From Lachnospiraceae bacterium (GTDB taxonomy: Bacteria; Bacillota; Clostridia; Lachnospirales; Lachnospiraceae), in NCBI GenBank assembly GCA_022510545.1, contig JAFLTG010000008.1:1-58977 (forward strand): a DNA stretch of 58,977 nucleotides, written 5' to 3'. The notes below the pieces were generated by a model. It saw only the letters and a list, made by a program, of their open reading frames with translations. It was not told where the DNA came from and ran no database searches. Position 1 is the stretch's first letter; each line of letters starts with the position of its first letter. Positions 1 through 7,787 of this stretch are shown here, in pieces. The position numbers and the translations under genes were made by a program.

Positions 1-278
1 CGCAGGGCAGGATGCCGGATAACGTCCGGTGGAGGTGACTCCAAGGATAGTGCAACAGAAATTATACCGCCGCAGTTTTCTGCGGTAAGGGTGGAATGGC
101 AGTGTAAGAGACTACCGCTTCTTTGGCAACAAAGAGGGCTGTGTAAACCCCATCCGAAGCAAGACCAGACAGAGAGCTACAGGCTTGCCCGGCCTGCTCT
201 CAGGTGGGTCGCTAGAGACTGCCGGCGACGGCAGTTCCAGATAGATGATCATTCACGACATAACCCGGCTTATCGTTC
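1..278 (+). ncRNA. rnpB: RNase P RNA, 3' part (5' end outside window)
   Basis: Catalytic RNA of RNase P, which removes 5' leaders from pre-tRNAs. The window begins inside the molecule. Recognisable conserved pieces are AGUGCAACAGAAA near 49-62, the purine-rich GUAAGGGUGGAA block near 84-96, AAACCCCAUCCG near 145-156, AGCAAGACCAGACAGAGAG near 157-175, and the 3' segment AGGUGGGUCGCUAGAG near 201-216 followed by GACAUAACCCGGCUUAU near 257-273, which would pair with the missing 5' end. The overall order fits bacterial RNase P RNA. The 3' boundary is approximate. A protein frame called across this region is not real. Confidence 0.9.
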
Positions 279-292
279 TGCTTGGTGTTGAC

Positions 293-325
293 AATAACTC
301 TCCCATATGGGGAGAGTTATTTGCT
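293..325 (+). terminator. intrinsic terminator after rnpB
   Basis: A 12-base perfect stem (AATAACTCTCCC pairing with GGGAGAGTTATT) with a short ATAT-containing loop lies about 15 bases after the rnpB 3' end, followed by a weak T-rich tail. It separates the RNA gene from the protease gene at 360. Confidence 0.75.
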
Positions 326-359
326 TAAAAATCCTTAAATTCATTACTGGAGGGATAGT

Positions 360-1250
360 ATGAAAAACGGTATATGGTCTGGTATCAGACTGTATATTTT
401 TTGCTATATAATGCTTATAGTGGCAGCAGTTCCTATGCAGGTCAGTGCGAGTGAGCCGGCAGTTGACATTAATATTCATAACGATGTAGAGTCGCCTCCA
501 CCAACTGATGAAAAACCGCCGCATCTGATACAGACAGTGACGGAACAGGACATTTACGAGGGTATGCTTAAGCTTGGTCTTCTGGAATGCAAAGTACTTG
601 AAACACCTGACTGCGATATGGCATATGAGAACGTGAGAGACTGTGTTGTGAGCGTCAATATGGGGAAAGCTTATGGAAGCGGTGTAATATGGGAGATGAC
701 GCCTACGCAGATAGTGATAGTAACCAATAAACATGTACTTGAGTACTGGAGTGAATATGAAAGTTATATACATTTTCCGCAGGGATATTATATTGATGCG
801 GGAATTCTTGGAATATCGGAAGAACATGATGTGGGATTTTTGACTGTAGATAATACTAAATTCGATTATAGTGAGCTGGAAAATTTAAGATATGTCAGAA
901 AAGATAAGGATGTCTATAATGCGATGAAAAGCGGAGACGAGATATTTTGTCTTGGGACGGAAACAGATTCACAATCAAATGATATAACGGTAAGTCATAC
1001 TGCGGAAGATGCATCGAATTATTATAAGGGCAGTATAGGGGAGATGGAACGCTATATTGATGAATTCGGGGAATATATGATATATGGGCTGGGATATGCC
1101 AAACCGGGAATGTCAGGTGGCGGAACCTTTGATGCAAGCGGCAATTTTATAGGTATGATATCGGGTGGAACTTCAAACGGGGAAACCGCAAGCATACCGC
1201 TTCCCGTTATAAATGAAGAATATAGGAAAATAAGGCGAAACGTGAGATAA
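360..1250 (+). CDS. secreted trypsin-like serine protease
   Basis: Predicted 296-residue exported serine endopeptidase of the trypsin/HtrA fold. Residues 1-30 form a signal peptide (short basic start, hydrophobic stretch, VSA-S cleavage-like site). The triad is visible: His125 in VTNKHVL, Asp157 in EEHDVGF and Ser252 in GMSGGG. No PDZ domain follows, so it is shorter than DegP/HtrA and consists of the protease domain alone. ATG at 360 follows a GGAGGGATAG ribosome site. The next gene begins one base after the stop and is probably co-transcribed. The substrate is unknown. Protease identity is strong from motifs; the extracellular location is inferred from the signal peptide. Confidence 0.8.
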   Translation: MKNGIWSGIRLYIFCYIMLIVAAVPMQVSASEPAVDINIHNDVESPPPTDEKPPHLIQTVTEQDIYEGMLKLGLLECKVLETPDCDMAYENVRDCVVSVNMGKAYGSGVIWEMTPTQIVIVTNKHVLEYWSEYESYIHFPQGYYIDAGILGISEEHDVGFLTVDNTKFDYSELENLRYVRKDKDVYNAMKSGDEIFCLGTETDSQSNDITVSHTAEDASNYYKGSIGEMERYIDEFGEYMIYGLGYAKPGMSGGGTFDASGNFIGMISGGTSNGETASIPLPVINEEYRKIRRNVR

Positions 1251-1251
1251 T

Positions 1252-2154
1252 ATGATTAAGGTAGAAGTAAGTGAAGGAAAGCTTCCATGGATAGTCGGTA
1301 CCGGAACTGTTTTGTTCGGTATATTACTGATCATCTTGTCGATGATGTATCCGGGTGGTTCCGAAACTGTCATGAAATTTTCATATTTTGTGTTTTTTTT
1401 AATTATTGTATCGGGCATACGTATGTGTCTGGTTGGCAGAAATTGGAAATTGTCGGTGGAAGATGAGTCGTTGTGTTATACTGACTGGCTTGGCAGGAAA
1501 AAGGATTTTGCGTTGAATGAAATAGCACGTTGTCAGGCGGCACTTGAAATAAAACGGGGAAGTAAGAATTATCTTAAGTTATATGATTCACAAGATGTAT
1601 TGTTATGTAAACTTGATTTCAATATGATGCATATTTTTTTATTCATGCAATATCTACTGGATAATCATGTAAAGATTGAGTGCAGCGAAACATCGGATAT
1701 ATTATTAAAGGAAGTAATAAGTATTGTGGAAATCTCTCCGGAGGAGATAGCGGATAAGGTAAACTCTGTTTATAATGATGCAGTGAAAATGGTTAGGGAA
1801 TGGTCTGAAAAAAATAAGAACTTCGGTGCGGAATGGAAGCTTGGCATTGCAACTTATAATGAATCGGATAATCTACAGGCGGGATTTTTTATTATGCTGG
1901 AAGCCTATCTGCAAAAAGACGGCAGATTTGTATTTGATAATAAGAACAGGCCGGTTGCAATATCAACTGAACTGCTTTTTGTGGACAAGGCTCTACGTAA
2001 AGATAATGAGTTAAAAGTATGTTTTCATACCGGGGCATTGGAAAAGCTGTCTGACTATCTTTCATATTATGAGAATATTTTACCGAAGAATCGTTATCAT
2101 ATGGATGAACTGACTTTAGATCATGAGCTGAAAGAAAGATACTTGGAAAAGTAA
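1252..2154 (+). CDS. membrane protein of unknown function (two N-terminal TM segments)
   Basis: 300 residues, not recognised. Two closely spaced hydrophobic segments (about residues 10-33 and 40-60) are followed by a short region resembling a membrane-associated PH-like strand pattern (WKLSVEDESLCYTDWLGRKKDF) and a soluble, mostly charged domain of about 200 residues. No catalytic motif is apparent. It is coupled to the upstream protease gene with a one-base gap, suggesting a shared transcript and possibly a shared process at the cell surface. No DNA-binding or nucleotide-binding motif was seen. The start at 1252 is the only plausible one given the spacing. Function cannot be assigned. Confidence 0.7.
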   Translation: MIKVEVSEGKLPWIVGTGTVLFGILLIILSMMYPGGSETVMKFSYFVFFLIIVSGIRMCLVGRNWKLSVEDESLCYTDWLGRKKDFALNEIARCQAALEIKRGSKNYLKLYDSQDVLLCKLDFNMMHIFLFMQYLLDNHVKIECSETSDILLKEVISIVEISPEEIADKVNSVYNDAVKMVREWSEKNKNFGAEWKLGIATYNESDNLQAGFFIMLEAYLQKDGRFVFDNKNRPVAISTELLFVDKALRKDNELKVCFHTGALEKLSDYLSYYENILPKNRYHMDELTLDHELKERYLEK

Positions 2155-2171
2155 AAATTATGATATATAAT
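2143..2171 (+). promoter_or_regulatory. candidate sigma-A promoter for the aldose epimerase gene
   Basis: TTGGAA (2143-2148), a 17-base spacer and TATAAT (2166-2171) lie about 50 bases before the gene at 2222. The -35 box overlaps the end of the preceding coding region. Seen by eye only. Confidence 0.4.
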
Positions 2172-2221
2172 AAAAGGTAAGTCAAAAATAGTACAAGCTG
2201 TATTGCGGAACGGAGGAGTCA

Positions 2222-3094
2222 ATGGCTTTATTTCAGATTGGTAATGGGCAGATTACCATACAGGTGGATAGTATGGGCGCCGAATTAAAATCTATGAAAA
2301 AGACCGGCATGGAAACAGAGTATATGTGGAATGCCGATCCAAGATTCTGGAAAAGAACTTCTCCGGTGTTGTTTCCTTTGGTGGGAGCTTTACATAATGG
2401 TGAATATAAGTGTGAAGGCAAAACTTTTAGTATGGGACAGCATGGTTTTGCAAGGGATATGGAGTTTACATTAAAGAGCCAGACCAATAAGGAAATCTGG
2501 TTTTCTTTGAAATCTAATAAGGAAACATTGGAGAAGTATCCGTATGAATTTCTTTTGGAAATAGGCTATGAGCTTGATGAAAGCACTCTCATAGTAAAAT
2601 GGAAAGTGAAAAATCCCTCAGATAAGGTGTTGCACTTCTCCATAGGTGGTCATCCCGCATTCCGCTGTCCGATAGCGGAGGATGCGAAACAGGGAGATTA
2701 CAGACTCCGGTTTGATGCTAAAGAAAAGATTACGGCGGGAATACTTGAAGATGGCCTTATGAGTAACCGTAAAGTTGATTATGAACTTGAAAACGGATAT
2801 ATGTGGATTGATAAAAACTTATTTGATAATGATGCACTTGTGATAGAGGATGACCAGGCGCATGAAGTGGCATTGGTAAAACCGGACGGCAGTCACTATC
2901 TTACGGTCAGGTTTAATGCACCGCTTTTTGGAGTATGGTCTCCGCCGGGTAAAAATGCGCCGTTTGTGTGTATTGAGCCATGGTATGGCAGATGTGATGA
3001 TGTAGATTATGCAGGTACCTGGGAAGAACGTAAATGGGGACAGCAGCTGCCGGCAGGAGAGAGTTTTGAAACATCTTACAGTATTGAAATATGA
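2222..3094 (+). CDS. aldose 1-epimerase family protein (LacX-like)
   Basis: 290 residues, the normal length for the LacX-type branch of the galactose mutarotase superfamily, which interconverts alpha and beta anomers of hexoses or sugar phosphates. Visible family features are the early DPRFWKRTSPVLFPLVG block, the GQHGFAR histidine motif, the GGHPAFRCP histidine motif near residue 140 and the terminal IEPWYGRCDD block with its acidic residues. ATG at 2222 follows GGAGGAGTC. It appears to have its own promoter and is followed after 21 bases by an unrelated ABC pair. The exact sugar substrate cannot be read from sequence. Confidence 0.85.
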   Translation: MALFQIGNGQITIQVDSMGAELKSMKKTGMETEYMWNADPRFWKRTSPVLFPLVGALHNGEYKCEGKTFSMGQHGFARDMEFTLKSQTNKEIWFSLKSNKETLEKYPYEFLLEIGYELDESTLIVKWKVKNPSDKVLHFSIGGHPAFRCPIAEDAKQGDYRLRFDAKEKITAGILEDGLMSNRKVDYELENGYMWIDKNLFDNDALVIEDDQAHEVALVKPDGSHYLTVRFNAPLFGVWSPPGKNAPFVCIEPWYGRCDDVDYAGTWEERKWGQQLPAGESFETSYSIEI

Positions 3095-3115
3095 TAGAAA
3101 GGACAGGGTGATTAA

Positions 3116-3814
3116 ATGATACCTATAGTACAATGTATGGGACTTACCAAGACATATGGCGGTAAACTTGCATTGAATCAGATAAATCTGAATCTGGAGC
3201 CCGGTAGGATTATTGGTCTGCTTGGACCTAACGGTAGCGGCAAGACTACATTGATAAAGATTATGAATGACTTGCTGGAGCCAACAGCCGGAGAGATACT
3301 GATTGCCGGAGAAAAACCCGGAATCGATACAAAATACAGAATCTCATATCTTCCTGAGCGTACCTATCTTCATTCAGGTATGAAGGTAATTGAAATGGTG
3401 CGGTATTTCGAAGATTTTTATCCGGATTTCAGAGTGGACAGGGCGTTTGATATGCTTCACAGGCTTCAGATTCCACCCAATGAGAGACTTAAGAATCTTT
3501 CCAAAGGCACCAAGGAAAAAGTACAGCTTATTCTGGTTATGAGCAGAGATGCGCAGCTTTATATTCTGGATGAACCGATTGCAGGTGTGGATCCGGCATC
3601 CAGAGATTATATTCTCCATACAATAGTAAGTAATTATAACAGAAATGCGACAATACTGCTTTCTACACATCTGATTTCCGATGTGGAGAGTATTCTGGAT
3701 GAGGTTATTTTTATAAAATACGGTAATATTATTCTGCATGCACCGGCTAATGAGATCAGACGGCGGGAGGGCAAGACCATAGACCGTTTCTTCAGGGAGG
3801 TGTTTGCATGTTAG
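3116..3814 (+). CDS. ABC transporter ATP-binding protein
   Basis: 232-residue ATPase subunit of an ABC exporter. Walker A is GPNGSGKT (residues 37-44), the signature is a degenerate LSKGTKEK near 128 rather than LSGGQ, and Walker B is LYILDEP near 153 with the H-loop in LLSTHLIS. The LSKG signature variant is typical of the YtrB/EcsA-like branch in Firmicutes. It overlaps the next gene, which encodes the membrane subunit, by 7 bases, showing translational coupling. Cargo is unknown; relatives handle lipids, peptides or cell-wall-active drugs. Confidence 0.88.
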   Translation: MIPIVQCMGLTKTYGGKLALNQINLNLEPGRIIGLLGPNGSGKTTLIKIMNDLLEPTAGEILIAGEKPGIDTKYRISYLPERTYLHSGMKVIEMVRYFEDFYPDFRVDRAFDMLHRLQIPPNERLKNLSKGTKEKVQLILVMSRDAQLYILDEPIAGVDPASRDYILHTIVSNYNRNATILLSTHLISDVESILDEVIFIKYGNIILHAPANEIRRREGKTIDRFFREVFAC

Positions 3815-4608
3815 GTAAATTAATGAAATACGAGTTTAAGGCAACATGGAAATTACTCGTTCCCATGGATATTTTTCTTATTCTTATGTCAATACTTGCA
3901 TATATGACGGTTCATATGACCTTGTTTTCCTCGGAGAACGAACTTATAGAAATGACGGGAACACTGGTTCTTGCAGCATATATAATAAGTATGTTTATTA
4001 TCATGATTGTGACCGTAATATACCTTATATATAGATTCTATGTATCGGTATACGGAGATGAGGGATATCTGCTGCATACTCTTCCGGTGGATAAGCACCA
4101 TATCATTATTGCAAAGGTGTTTGCCGCCGTAATATGGATTGTCGGCAATTCCATATTGATATATCTCTCTGTTGCATTTCTTTTTACCAGCAGTGAAGAA
4201 GCTATGAGAGGCTTCAAGGAGGCAATGGAATTTTATGTGGATTTTATAAACAGTTACAGCAGGGTAACCGGTTTTTCGATATTTATGACAATTGTGGCAT
4301 CACTTATCACAGTAATTGCCAGAATACTTAAGGTTACCGCCTGTATATCACTGGGGCAGTTATCTTCCAACCACAAAGTACTTGTGTCATTTGGTTTCTA
4401 TTATGGTATTTATGTTGTTCAACGGATATTTACCATAATTTATATAATGACAATTTCTATCGTAAACAGAGCAAATGACAACAGATCATTGACATCATCA
4501 CTTTTCGGAATGGGGTGGGAGTTTGCTTTGATTTCCGGATTAATATACAGTGTTATTTTCTATTTCCTAACATGGTATGTTATGGATAAAAAGTTAAATC
4601 TGGATTAA
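3808..4608 (+). CDS. ABC transporter permease
   Basis: 266-residue membrane subunit with about six hydrophobic segments spread over the whole length, and a loop carrying YRFYVSVYGDEGYLLHTLPV, a pattern common in ABC-2 type permeases paired with YtrB-like ATPases. The start codon lies inside the end of the ATPase gene. It has no extracytoplasmic substrate-binding domain, which fits an exporter. Its partner is the gene at 3116. The following gene (23 bases away) encodes a metal GTPase, but that gap gives no proof of a functional link. Confidence 0.8.
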   Translation: MLGKLMKYEFKATWKLLVPMDIFLILMSILAYMTVHMTLFSSENELIEMTGTLVLAAYIISMFIIMIVTVIYLIYRFYVSVYGDEGYLLHTLPVDKHHIIIAKVFAAVIWIVGNSILIYLSVAFLFTSSEEAMRGFKEAMEFYVDFINSYSRVTGFSIFMTIVASLITVIARILKVTACISLGQLSSNHKVLVSFGFYYGIYVVQRIFTIIYIMTISIVNRANDNRSLTSSLFGMGWEFALISGLIYSVIFYFLTWYVMDKKLNLD

Positions 4609-4631
4609 ATTTAGAAAGGTAAGGCGTTAAA

Positions 4632-5831
4632 ATGACAAAAATTGATATTGTGTCCGGTTTTCTTGGAGCCGGCAAGACTACATTGATTAAAAAACTGTTA
4701 AAAGAGGCACTTTCAGATACAAAGGTAGTTCTGATTGAAAATGAGTTTGGCGAAATCGGCATTGACGGAGGCTTTTTAAAGGAGGCCGGAATAGAGATTA
4801 AAGAGATGAATTCCGGCTGTATCTGCTGTTCGCTGGTAGGCGATTTTGCAACCTCACTGAAGGAAGTTTTGTCAACCTATACACCGGAAAGGATTGTGAT
4901 CGAACCTTCGGGAGTAGGTAAGCTTTCGGATGTTATGAAGGCGGTTCAAGGAGCTATGAAGGACGAGAGTGTTGAGCTGAACAGTGCAGTTGCCGTGGTA
5001 GATGCTTGTAAGTGCAAAATGTATATTAAGAACTTCGGCGAGTTCTTTATTAATCAGATAGAGCATGCTGGAACGATTATCCTCAGCAGGACCGATAAGC
5101 TGAACGAGGAAAAGTTGTCAGCCTGTGTTGATATGATAAGAGAGCATAATGCCAAGGCTACTATTATTACGACTCCTTGGGATGAGCTTGATGGTGTGGA
5201 TATTCTTCAGACTATCGAGGGGGCTAAGGATTTGGAGGCTGAGTTAATGAAAGAAGTGATGGAGCTTCATGATGAGGATGATCATCATCACCACCACGAC
5301 CATGAGCATGATCATCACCACCATGATCACGACGATGAACACGATCATCACGACCACGATGATGAACATGGCCATCATCACCATGATCACGATGATGAAC
5401 ACGAGCACGGCCATCATCACCACCATGACGAACACGACCATCATCATGACCACGATGATGAGCACGAGCATCACCATCATGACCACGATGACGAGCACGA
5501 CCATCATCATGACCATGATCATCACCACGACCATGACCACCATCACCACCACGCAGATGAAGTTTTCACAAGCTGGGGTATTGAGACTCCCGCAACATAT
5601 ACCAAGAGTGAAATCGCTGATAAACTGCAAGCACTTGAACATGAAGAGGAATACGGAATTGTGCTTCGTGCCAAGGGTATGGTTTCGTCGGGAGACGGAA
5701 ACTGGGTTTATTTTGATTACGTTCCGGAGGAATCCGATATCAGAGACGGAAAACCTGATGTTACAGGAAAAATCTGTGTTATCGGTTCGGAATTAAAAGA
5801 AGATAAGCTGGAAGCTTTATTTAAAAAATAA
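4632..5831 (+). CDS. G3E family (CobW/ZNG1-like) GTPase with long His-rich insert
   Basis: 399-residue metal-chaperone GTPase. The N-terminal G domain has Walker A GFLGAGKT (residues 9-16), the metal-binding CXCC motif in GCICCSLVGD near 64-68, the EPSGVGKL block near 95-102 and an SRTD variant of the base-recognition motif. Residues 213-307 are almost entirely His, Asp and Glu, with more than half His. A CobW C-terminal domain follows (about 320-399). Family knowledge: G3E GTPases deliver Zn, Co or Ni to client enzymes, and His-rich inserts buffer metal, usually zinc. Here the insert is unusually long. The next gene encodes a second G3E-type protein 12 bases downstream, so the two are likely co-expressed. 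The metal is inferred, not shown. Confidence 0.88.
   Translation: MTKIDIVSGFLGAGKTTLIKKLLKEALSDTKVVLIENEFGEIGIDGGFLKEAGIEIKEMNSGCICCSLVGDFATSLKEVLSTYTPERIVIEPSGVGKLSDVMKAVQGAMKDESVELNSAVAVVDACKCKMYIKNFGEFFINQIEHAGTIILSRTDKLNEEKLSACVDMIREHNAKATIITTPWDELDGVDILQTIEGAKDLEAELMKEVMELHDEDDHHHHHDHEHDHHHHDHDDEHDHHDHDDEHGHHHHDHDDEHEHGHHHHHDEHDHHHDHDDEHEHHHHDHDDEHDHHHDHDHHHDHDHHHHHADEVFTSWGIETPATYTKSEIADKLQALEHEEEYGIVLRAKGMVSSGDGNWVYFDYVPEESDIRDGKPDVTGKICVIGSELKEDKLEALFKK
5268..5552 (+). repeat. CAY/GAY tandem repeat encoding the His/Asp tract
   Basis: About 285 bases made almost only of His, Asp and Glu codons, with imperfect repeated blocks encoding HDHDDEH-type units. It lies in frame inside the G3E GTPase gene. 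Such DNA is prone to slippage, so copy number may vary among strains. Open frames seen on the other strand here are by-products of the repeat. Confidence 0.85.
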
Positions 5832-5843
5832 GGAGTGAGTGTT

Positions 5844-6773
5844 ATGAAACCGGTATATGTTATTAATGGTTTTCTTGAGAGTGGTAAAACCGAGTTTATT
5901 ACTTACACACTGGCGCAGCCCTACTTTCAGATTCGAGGCACGACCTTGCTTATTCTGTGTGAAGAGGGTGAAATTGAATATGATGAGGAGCTGCTTAAAA
6001 AGAGCAGAACTGTATTGGAGCTCATAGAAAATGAAGAAGATTTTAACTCACAGCATCTGATTGAGATTGAGAAAAAGCATAAACCGGAACGCATTATCAT
6101 TGAATATAACGGGATGTGGAACTACAAAAATATGAAACTTCCCTGGCACTGGACGGTAGAGCAGCAGGTTACTACGATTGATGCTTCTACCTTTCCTATG
6201 TATTTCACCAATATGAAATCACTGCTTGCAGAGATGCTGCGTAAGTCGGAGCTGATTATTTTTAACCGCTGCGACGGTGTAGAGGACTTAAGCAGCTATA
6301 AGAGAAATGTCAAAGCCATTAACCAGAAAGCGGAGATAGTTTTTGAGGATTCCAACGGTGAGGTCAATGAGATTATGGAAGACGATCTGCCTTATGATTT
6401 GTCCGCGCCAATCCTGGAATTAAATAACGAGGGTTATGGAATCTGGTATCTGGATTCGCTGGATCATATTGGAAGATATGAGGGTAAAACCGTGCAGTTT
6501 ACGGCTATGGTACTTGTGCCTAAGACTTTTCCAAAAGGATATTTTGTACCCGGCAGGATGGCGATGACCTGCTGCGCAGATGATATGGCATTTTTGGGAT
6601 TCGCATGTGAATATGACAAAACGGATACATTGACTGACAGGCAGTGGGTAAAAGTGACGGCTAAGGTATCCAAGGAGTACTTTGCGGATTATAACGGCGA
6701 GGGGCCGGTGCTGCATGCAATCAGCGTTGAACAGACTAAGAAGCCTAAGGAAGAGGTTATTAGTTTTGTGTGA
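5844..6773 (+). CDS. G3E-like GTPase fused to a YcgQ/TIGR03943-like C-terminal domain
   Basis: 309 residues. The N-terminal half is a reduced CobW-type domain: Walker A GFLESGKT (about residues 7-14), RIIIEYNGMW in place of the usual EPSG block, and FNRCDGV as the base-recognition motif. The CXCC metal motif is absent. The C-terminal part (about 205-300) has an OB-like strand pattern with FVPGRMAMTCCADDM; Cys243-Cys244 followed by ADD matches my recollection of the CC-A-D motif in YcgQ/TIGR03943 proteins, which pair with YcgR-type permeases. The GTG at 5835 sits on top of the AGGAG sequence, so the ATG at 5844, 9 bases further, is chosen. It lies 12 bases after the His-rich GTPase. A role in metal trafficking is inferred. 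Confidence 0.75.
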   Translation: MKPVYVINGFLESGKTEFITYTLAQPYFQIRGTTLLILCEEGEIEYDEELLKKSRTVLELIENEEDFNSQHLIEIEKKHKPERIIIEYNGMWNYKNMKLPWHWTVEQQVTTIDASTFPMYFTNMKSLLAEMLRKSELIIFNRCDGVEDLSSYKRNVKAINQKAEIVFEDSNGEVNEIMEDDLPYDLSAPILELNNEGYGIWYLDSLDHIGRYEGKTVQFTAMVLVPKTFPKGYFVPGRMAMTCCADDMAFLGFACEYDKTDTLTDRQWVKVTAKVSKEYFADYNGEGPVLHAISVEQTKKPKEEVISFV

Positions 6774-6836
6774 GACGGTATTATAGATCGGAATTGTAAG
6801 TCGTATAGAAAATCAATAGTGCTATTATAAATTATA

Positions 6837-6880
6837 AAACCCGGATAGAGCATCCTGTTTTAGGATATATCCGGGTTTTT
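6837..6880 (+). terminator. intrinsic terminator after the G3E GTPase pair
   Basis: Long stem AAACCCGGATA pairing with TATCCGGGTTT, with a second inner stem ATCCT/AGGAT, followed by a T run. It closes the transcript of the ABC and GTPase genes. Confidence 0.85.
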
Positions 6881-6908
6881 GAATTTTACTCTTTTGAGTT
6901 CCTTAATT

Positions 6909-6974
6909 GTAATCTGAAATTCCGTAACTGAGATTTCAGACTCAATCGTAATCCGAAATTCCGTATCTGAGATT
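6909..6974. repeat. two-copy 27-base imperfect direct repeat, period 39
   Basis: Copies at 6909-6935 and 6948-6974 begin GTAATCTGAAATTCCGTAAC and GTAATCCGAAATTCCGTATC and differ at only two positions over 27 bases. The first copy also forms a TCTGAAAT/ATTTCAGA hairpin. It lies in the 298-base gap between a terminator and the XRE gene. Function unknown. Confidence 0.7.
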
Positions 6975-6990
6975 GTAGATTTGGGCCGAT

Positions 6991-7053
6991 AAGTAAAATA
7001 TATTGCAATTAAAGTAAAATATACTTGACAAAATGTAATATTGGTGTTAATTT
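6991..7053 (+). promoter_or_regulatory. promoter with two upstream 12-base direct repeats, XRE gene
   Basis: TTGACA (7025-7030) with a 17-base spacer to TAATTT (7048-7053) precedes the regulator gene at 7072. Directly upstream are two identical 12-mers AAGTAAAATATA at 6991-7002 and 7012-7023, spaced 21 bases apart, or two helical turns, the second abutting the -35 box. This layout suggests a binding site for a regulator on one DNA face, possibly the XRE protein itself. Confidence 0.5.
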
Positions 7054-7071
7054 AAGCATAGAGGTGATGTA

Positions 7072-7293
7072 ATGTCTAAAAATCTTGCAATAAAAGCGGC
7101 AAGGGCGCATAAGGATATGACACAGAAAGATTTAGCGGAAGCTGTCGGAGTATCCAGACAGACAATAAATGCGATTGAAAAGGGAGAATATAATCCGACA
7201 ATCAAGCTCTGCAGAGCCATATGCCGCGTACTTAACAGAACTCTTGACGAATTATTCTGGGAGGATGATAATGATGAAGAAGTCAGTGAATAG
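7072..7293 (+). CDS. XRE-family helix-turn-helix regulator
   Basis: 73 residues, essentially only an HTH_3/Cro-CI domain: TQKDLAEAVGVSRQTINAIE (about residues 18-37) carries the helix-turn-helix, followed by KGEYNPTIKLCRAICRVL. The acidic tail LDELFWEDDNDEE is typical of short regulators placed before membrane or ABC genes in Firmicutes. GAGGTGATGTA precedes the ATG. The next gene starts inside its 3' end, so regulator, membrane protein and ABC exporter genes form one unit (7072-10644), which the protein probably controls. The inducing signal is unknown. Confidence 0.88.
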   Translation: MSKNLAIKAARAHKDMTQKDLAEAVGVSRQTINAIEKGEYNPTIKLCRAICRVLNRTLDELFWEDDNDEEVSE

Positions 7294-7783
7294 TAAAACA
7301 GTGCATACTAAAGCACTACATAAATTAAAGAATAATTTAGATGAAATGCAGGAACAAAAAATGCTTAAGATTGAACATAACGGATGCTGGCTGGCATTCT
7401 GGGGGTTGTTTGCGTCAATGATAATACAGTCATTAGCATATGGAAGGCTGGATTGGAAGTATCTTGCCGGTGAATGGATTGTTTTTATGTGTCTGGCACT
7501 TTATATTGGCATTGATTGTATAAGAAACGGACTATGGGATAGAAGATTTTCACCCACACCCGCTGTAAATTTAATTGCAAGTCTCCTGGCCGGAGTTGTG
7601 CTCGGAGTTTTCAATTTTGCATTATCTTATTTAATGTATAATGAGCTATATGACGCAGCAATCGTAGGAATAGTCCTAGGCCTGTGCGGCTTTGGATTTT
7701 GCTTTATGGCGCTTACATTTTGTGTATCCATATATAAAAAGCGTGTGAAAAGTCTGGAAAAAGAAGATGATAAGGAGACTTAA
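7271..7783 (+). CDS. small membrane protein encoded with XRE regulator
   Basis: 170 residues with about four hydrophobic segments (WLAFWGLFASMIIQSLAYG, the next near IVFMCLALYIGIDC, then LIASLLAGVVLGVF and a last segment near VGIVLGLCGFGFCFMAL). A longer frame from 7169 exists, but GGGAGG at 7259-7264 places initiation at ATG 7271 (or 7274), overlapping the regulator's last codons. Pairs of a short XRE regulator with a four-helix membrane protein are common in Firmicutes; the membrane protein may sense stress or modulate the regulator, but this is inference. No enzymatic motif was seen. Confidence 0.75.
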   Translation: MMKKSVNSKTVHTKALHKLKNNLDEMQEQKMLKIEHNGCWLAFWGLFASMIIQSLAYGRLDWKYLAGEWIVFMCLALYIGIDCIRNGLWDRRFSPTPAVNLIASLLAGVVLGVFNFALSYLMYNELYDAAIVGIVLGLCGFGFCFMALTFCVSIYKKRVKSLEKEDDKET

Positions 7784-7787
7784 CCTT

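Noticed and set aside
91-827. Open frames over the RNase P RNA and opposite the protease gene
   Set aside because: The first lies in a structured RNA; the second is antisense to a protein with a complete catalytic triad.
5244-5642. 132-codon open frame on the minus strand and a 175-codon plus-strand frame over the His-rich tract
   Set aside because: Both are by-products of CAY/GAY repeats (poly Met/Val/Ile/Thr translations) and lie within a clear GTPase gene.
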